Part shown: one piece after another, positions 60,153 through 64,000 of the stretch | Layout: the number at the start of each line of letters is the position of its first letter | How positions within the stretch are numbered: position 1 is the first letter of the stretch | NCBI GenBank assembly: GCA_013397075.1 | Contig: VWZS01009594.1 | Span: 70,559 to 134,558 of the forward strand | Source of the DNA: Rhabdornis inornatus | Taxonomy: Eukaryota; Chordata; Aves; Passeriformes; Rhabdornithidae | Reading direction: 5' to 3' | Length of the DNA stretch: 64,000 bases | Translations under genes and position numbers: made by a program | Notes under the pieces: generated by a model | What the model saw: the letters and a program-made list of their open reading frames with translations, nothing else | Databases searched by the model: none | Told to the model about the DNA's origin: nothing

Positions 60153-60949
60153 CACTCTGCCTCCAAAGAGAACTGCTGCCAGGGAGGGGAGGGGATTATC
60201 TCCTAATTATGCTGGGATTGAAATTCCTGTGCTCAACTCATTTAACAACCAGCCAATATCTTGATCTTCCTTCTGTGCTCAACACAAGCCTCTGAATTTC
60301 ATTATTTCTTTAATTGTCAGGACTCTGAGACCCAACTTAGTTTTCCAGCCACAATCAGACCCCTTGTGCTTCTTGGTGCCAGGTCTCTGCAAGAACCAAC
60401 ACATTTCTGAAGAACTGATGTTGGCCACTGAGTCACACTGTGTGACTAGAGAGTTTTATTTATGCAACAAGGAACATTCCTGAGGATCAGGCATTTATTT
60501 TCTTTTAGTTAAGACCCTCCTCACTAAAAAATAAAATTAAAAAAAAAATTAAAAATTTAAAAGCCACAGGGATTTAGCACAGGTTACCCCCATTCCCTGC
60601 CAAGGGTATAATTTTGCCACAGTCCTTTGTCAGTTGTGCCCAGGGATCTCCATCTGCCTGTGAGAAATGAATGTGAGCTTCTCTGAAAAAAAACACATAA
60701 AAAAATACAAAAAGTCTATGGATCTTTCTCAGATCCACAGCACAAACAGATGCCTGGACAGCTCTTAGGGGAGCCAAGGCACTCCTGGCTCCACATGGGC
60801 TGAGTGAAACAAGAGGAGACAACCAAGGCCCTGATCTGAGCCACTGAATCTCCCCAGAGGGCTTTGCCCAGCTGGGAAAAATCTGAAAGCAGGAGAGCAA
60901 GCAGAGTGTGCAGGGCAGGCTCCAGCTGGCATGGAGGGACAGGACAGGG

Positions 60950-61195
60950 GAATTGGCTGATGGGACATTGGGGAGGAATTCCCCCCTGTGAGGGTGGGGA
61001 GACCCTGGAATGGAATTCCCGGAGCAGCAGTGGCTGCCCCTGGATCCCTGGAAGTGTCCAAGGCCAGGCTGGACAGGGCTTGGAGCAACCTGGGACAGTG
61101 GAAGGTGTCCCTGCCCGTGGCAGGGGTGGCACTGGATGGGCTTTAGGTCCCTTCCCACCCAAACCAAGCTGGGATTCCATGATTCTCTAATGCAG
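60950..61195 (+). mobile_element. CR1 LINE 3' end
   Basis: Sense: 'GTGAGGGTGGGGAGACCCTG', 'AAGTGTCCAAGGCCAGGCTG', 'GACAGTGGAAGGTGTCCCTG', 'GGTCCCTTCCCACCCAAACC', GATTCCATGATTCTC. A full-length 3' UTR copy. Confidence 0.92.
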
Positions 61196-63317
61196 CTCTG
61201 GAAATGCCAAACCAGGGCTGTGTCTGCAGAGCAAATCACCCCTGGTAGGGATGGGGAACCCAGGCAGGCAAAGACTGGGCAGGAACCTGTGAAAGATCAA
61301 TAAAATGACCCAGGTTTAGCCCAGGGACACTGAACTTGGAGCTCTGAGGGTGCCACTGGCTCAGCCTGAGGTACAGGAGGGCTCTGGGCCCTGGAGCAGA
61401 ATTTGTTTCTGCTCCTGAGCCATCAGGACTCCAAACCCAGGGGAGACTGAAAATGGAGCCAAAAGATGGACATGGGAGGGGAGCAGCCTCACCTGGGGGA
61501 GGGAGCAGCTCCCAGGGTTCAGGTGTTTGGCTCTGGATGTTTCTGCAATGGGAGCTGCAGACAGAGCACTTGGGAAGGGTTTCAAGCAATTTCCTTTACA
61601 AAACTTGTTTGGGTCACAAAGGAATAAAGCAGTAGGGGAAAAAATTAGGGGACAGAGGAATTGTCCTCAGTGCCTGTGGCTTCAAGGAATATTGCAGCAC
61701 TGGGAGCCATTGCACTGGAGCACAGCCCATGTGGGGATGTCTGTCCTTCCTCCAGCCCTGCACGAGGGACCCTGGGATCCCTGTGGGCTTTGCAGTTACC
61801 ACAGTTTTATTTGAAATTGCTGAGTTGCCTTAGACTCTCGGTGTGCAGAGCTCCTGTCCCTGCCATGTGCCCCTCCTGAAGAGCTCAGGGGTTTTACCAA
61901 ACTTCAGGAGGACTTCAGCTTTAGTTAGAGAATATTGATATATTCAGGATTGTTGATAATATTGATCCCCCCCTGCACAAGAGCAGAATCCCAGCTCCTG
62001 TGCCATCCTCCTCTGCTGCCTCTGCCAGGGCAGCACAGCACGCACTGAGTGGGCTCTCCCTCCTCGTGGGCACAAGGGACAGGGAAAAATCCTCCTTGCA
62101 AAGCCAGGCAGGGCTGTGTGAGCACTGAGTGGGATCCCTTCACCCCAAGGGTGAGCAATTCATTTGTCCTGGCTCCAACAGCTCTTTTCAGAAAGGCACA
62201 GGCTGGATTTGAAGACACTCAGTGTAAGAGAATCTGCAACAAGTGTTGGGCATTGGTCTTTTGCTTTGAGATTTGTGCCTTTGCACTCCACTGGTCTGAA
62301 TTCCCACTCACAGCTATTGTCCTGCCCTCTTCTGCTGGACAGAAAGTCTTAATCTTCCCCTTCTTCTCACTGTAACTAAATAATCTCTCAGAAGTCTTTC
62401 CAATAGACTGATCAAACTGTCAGCATAAGCCACTGCCTCAGCTCAGTGCTATTGCTCCTTTGTCCCCTTCCCGTGTTTAACATCCCATTTACAACAGGGA
62501 GGAGGCTTAAACCACTCCAGCTCCTGCCTGGGTGAGACAGCACAGCCCAGCCAGAGCTCCAGGAAGGAAACAGGACAGAACCAACCTGAGCATGTCCAGG
62601 AGGAAGCTGTAGGCAAATCCCAGCACTGAGGAATCCCATCTCATAAACACCACCCTGTCCTCCTGCCCCCTGGGTGTCCCATTTACCTTTGCTGAATGGG
62701 GAGGGGTGGCTGCATTCTCCTGGAGATGCCACTGCAGGTGGCAGAGCCTGAGCCTGCACCAGCTGCAGGGCTGGGACACGTCCTGCCTGCTCTCAGAGAG
62801 GTGACATCTGTGCCCAGGCTGTGGCTCACAGCCCCAGACACCTGCCCAGGGCCCTCTGCCAGCATTCCCTGGCCTTTGCTCAGTGCCAGGGGGTCACAGT
62901 GGCTTTTTCTGGCTGGCAGCTCAACTTGGAGCTGGTCACTTCTCCCTCAGCTCATCCTGCCCCAGTGCTGGGGGAGAGGAGAGGTCCCTGCTCCCCCCTG
63001 AGCACCCACACCACCAGGAGAGCTCTCCTGAAGGACTTGATCCTCTGGCATCCTCCACTCTCCCCTTGCTCTTTCAATAGGAATTTCTGAGCTTCCCATG
63101 TCCCAGAAGCAATCCCATACCAGGAGATGGACTCTGCAGTCCAGGTGTCCTCTGAGGGTTTTACATTTCTTCAGCCAAGCTCAGCTGATTTCCACCCAGC
63201 AGGGATTTGATGCAGCAAGGTCAGGGTAACAATTCACCCTCTCAAAGGGCTCAGCTCCATCTCTCCTCCCTTTGGTCCTCCCTGCCAGGCATTCCTCACC
63301 CATCCAGTGCAGCCAGG

Positions 63318-63482
63318 AATGGCATGTGGATGCTCCATCCCTGGAAAGGCTCAGGGACAGGCTGGGTGGGGCTCTGAGTGACCAGGTCCAGTCAGTGCCA
63401 TCCTTTCCCATGGCAGGGGGGTGGAATGACATCATCTTTAAGGTGTCTTCCAAGCCAAACCATCCTGTGGTTCTGTGATCTC
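63318..63482 (+). mobile_element. CR1 LINE 3' tail
   Basis: Sense: 'ATGTGGATGCTCCATCCCTG', 'GGGACAGGCTGGGTGGGGCT', 'GACATCATCTTTAAGGTGTC', 'TTCCAAGCCAAACCATCCTG', GGTTCTGTGATCTCC. Confidence 0.85.
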
Positions 63483-64000
63483 CTTGGATCAAAGCAAAAA
63501 TCCCTTTGACTTCCCAAATCATCAGAACTCTGACTCAGCAACCCCAAGCCCAGAGGCAGTGGCAGGGGAACACCTGGATCTTGTGAGACATCCTCTTTTA
63601 TTTTCATTTATTGCAGCCCAGCTGCCCCCTGCACCTACACAATTTTGTGAAATACAAAATACTGGCAGCAGAGATGTGGGTGATGGGTGCTGGGTGCACA
63701 CACAGGAGAGCAGCTCATGCCATGTCTACAGGGCAAAGGGAGGCAAGGAAAAATGGAAAAAAACAAGATTTATTCCAGTTCATGGGGCAAAAATCTCACC
63801 AGAAACCTTCTGGGGGTCAGTCTTTGCTCATCCCTCACCCAGTGAAGGCCCATGTGCACTGCACTGTCCAGGACTCAGGGGCAGGTTCAGCAGACCTGAT
63901 CCGAGAAGTCCTTCCCTAATTCTCTGTGGGGTCAGAGGAGCTTCCCTGGAGTGTGTCAGCTCCTCTCACAATGACTCCACATGGAGCAGAGCACCTGAGC

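Larger units (their letters stand above)
43754..64000 (+). other. WNT3: WNT3 intron 1 (runs off the window)
   Basis: Begins with the GTAAGAT donor and continues to the end without a recognisable WNT3 exon 2. A long first intron is usual for this gene. The first kilobase is repeat-poor and AT-rich with two perfect inverted repeats; beyond about 45 kb it is mostly nondescript sequence with CR1 tails, minisatellites, an assembly gap (56499-56747) and one repeat-free stretch with an octamer palindrome (about 56090-56340). Confidence 0.85.

Noticed and set aside
43754..64000. WNT3 exon 2
   Set aside because: No frame with the expected Ser-Leu-Ala start and KQLRFCRNY-type block was found; intron 1 continues past the end.
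1..64000. CRISPR arrays, tRNA, rRNA or bacterial operons
   Set aside because: The tandem repeats lack spacer structure, no tRNA or rRNA was recognised, and gene structure is eukaryotic.

Overview
This window is vertebrate nuclear DNA, most likely from a bird. The evidence is split, intron-bearing genes with GT-AG junctions, a CpG-rich promoter, and many short 3' fragments of CR1-type LINEs in both orientations (recognised by their TTCCAACCCAAACCATTC-like tails), which are typical of avian genomes. Nothing bacterial, plasmid-borne or phage-like was seen. The exact species cannot be named from this reading.

Two protein-coding genes can be supported, both secreted WNT ligands. WNT9B is on the minus strand with all four coding exons present (exon 1 at 22220-22296, exon 2 at 12049-12305, exon 3 at 6111-6376, exon 4 at 4659-5135). 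The joined frame gives 358 residues with 24 cysteines, the conserved NCS glycosylation site (Asn99) and the Porcupine-modified Ser216. WNT3 is on the plus strand and only its first coding exon (43674-43753) is inside the window; the rest of the window is its first intron. The two genes stand head to head, about 21.4 kb apart between start codons, the arrangement known for WNT3/WNT9B in other vertebrates.

Layout: 1-4658 is flank and probable 3' UTR of WNT9B with a long GGAT microsatellite; 4659-22296 is WNT9B; 22297-43380 is the shared upstream intergenic region with CR1 fragments, minisatellites and a few repeat-poor AT-rich islands that could be regulatory; 43380-43753 holds the WNT3 promoter/5' UTR and exon 1; 43754-64000 is WNT3 intron 1. 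Two runs of N (22544-22560 and 56499-56747) are assembly gaps inside simple repeats.

The most unusual item is a perfect 264-bp direct duplication: the sequence starting 4 bases after the WNT9B stop codon (4391-4654) recurs without a mismatch in WNT9B intron 2 (8973-9236). Other points worth a look are several perfect inverted repeats in AT-rich intronic DNA (homeodomain-like and octamer-like), a minisatellite next to the WNT9B promoter, a small upstream ORF in the WNT3 leader, and an unidentified 44-bp repeated element in WNT9B intron 1. No previously undescribed gene system was found.
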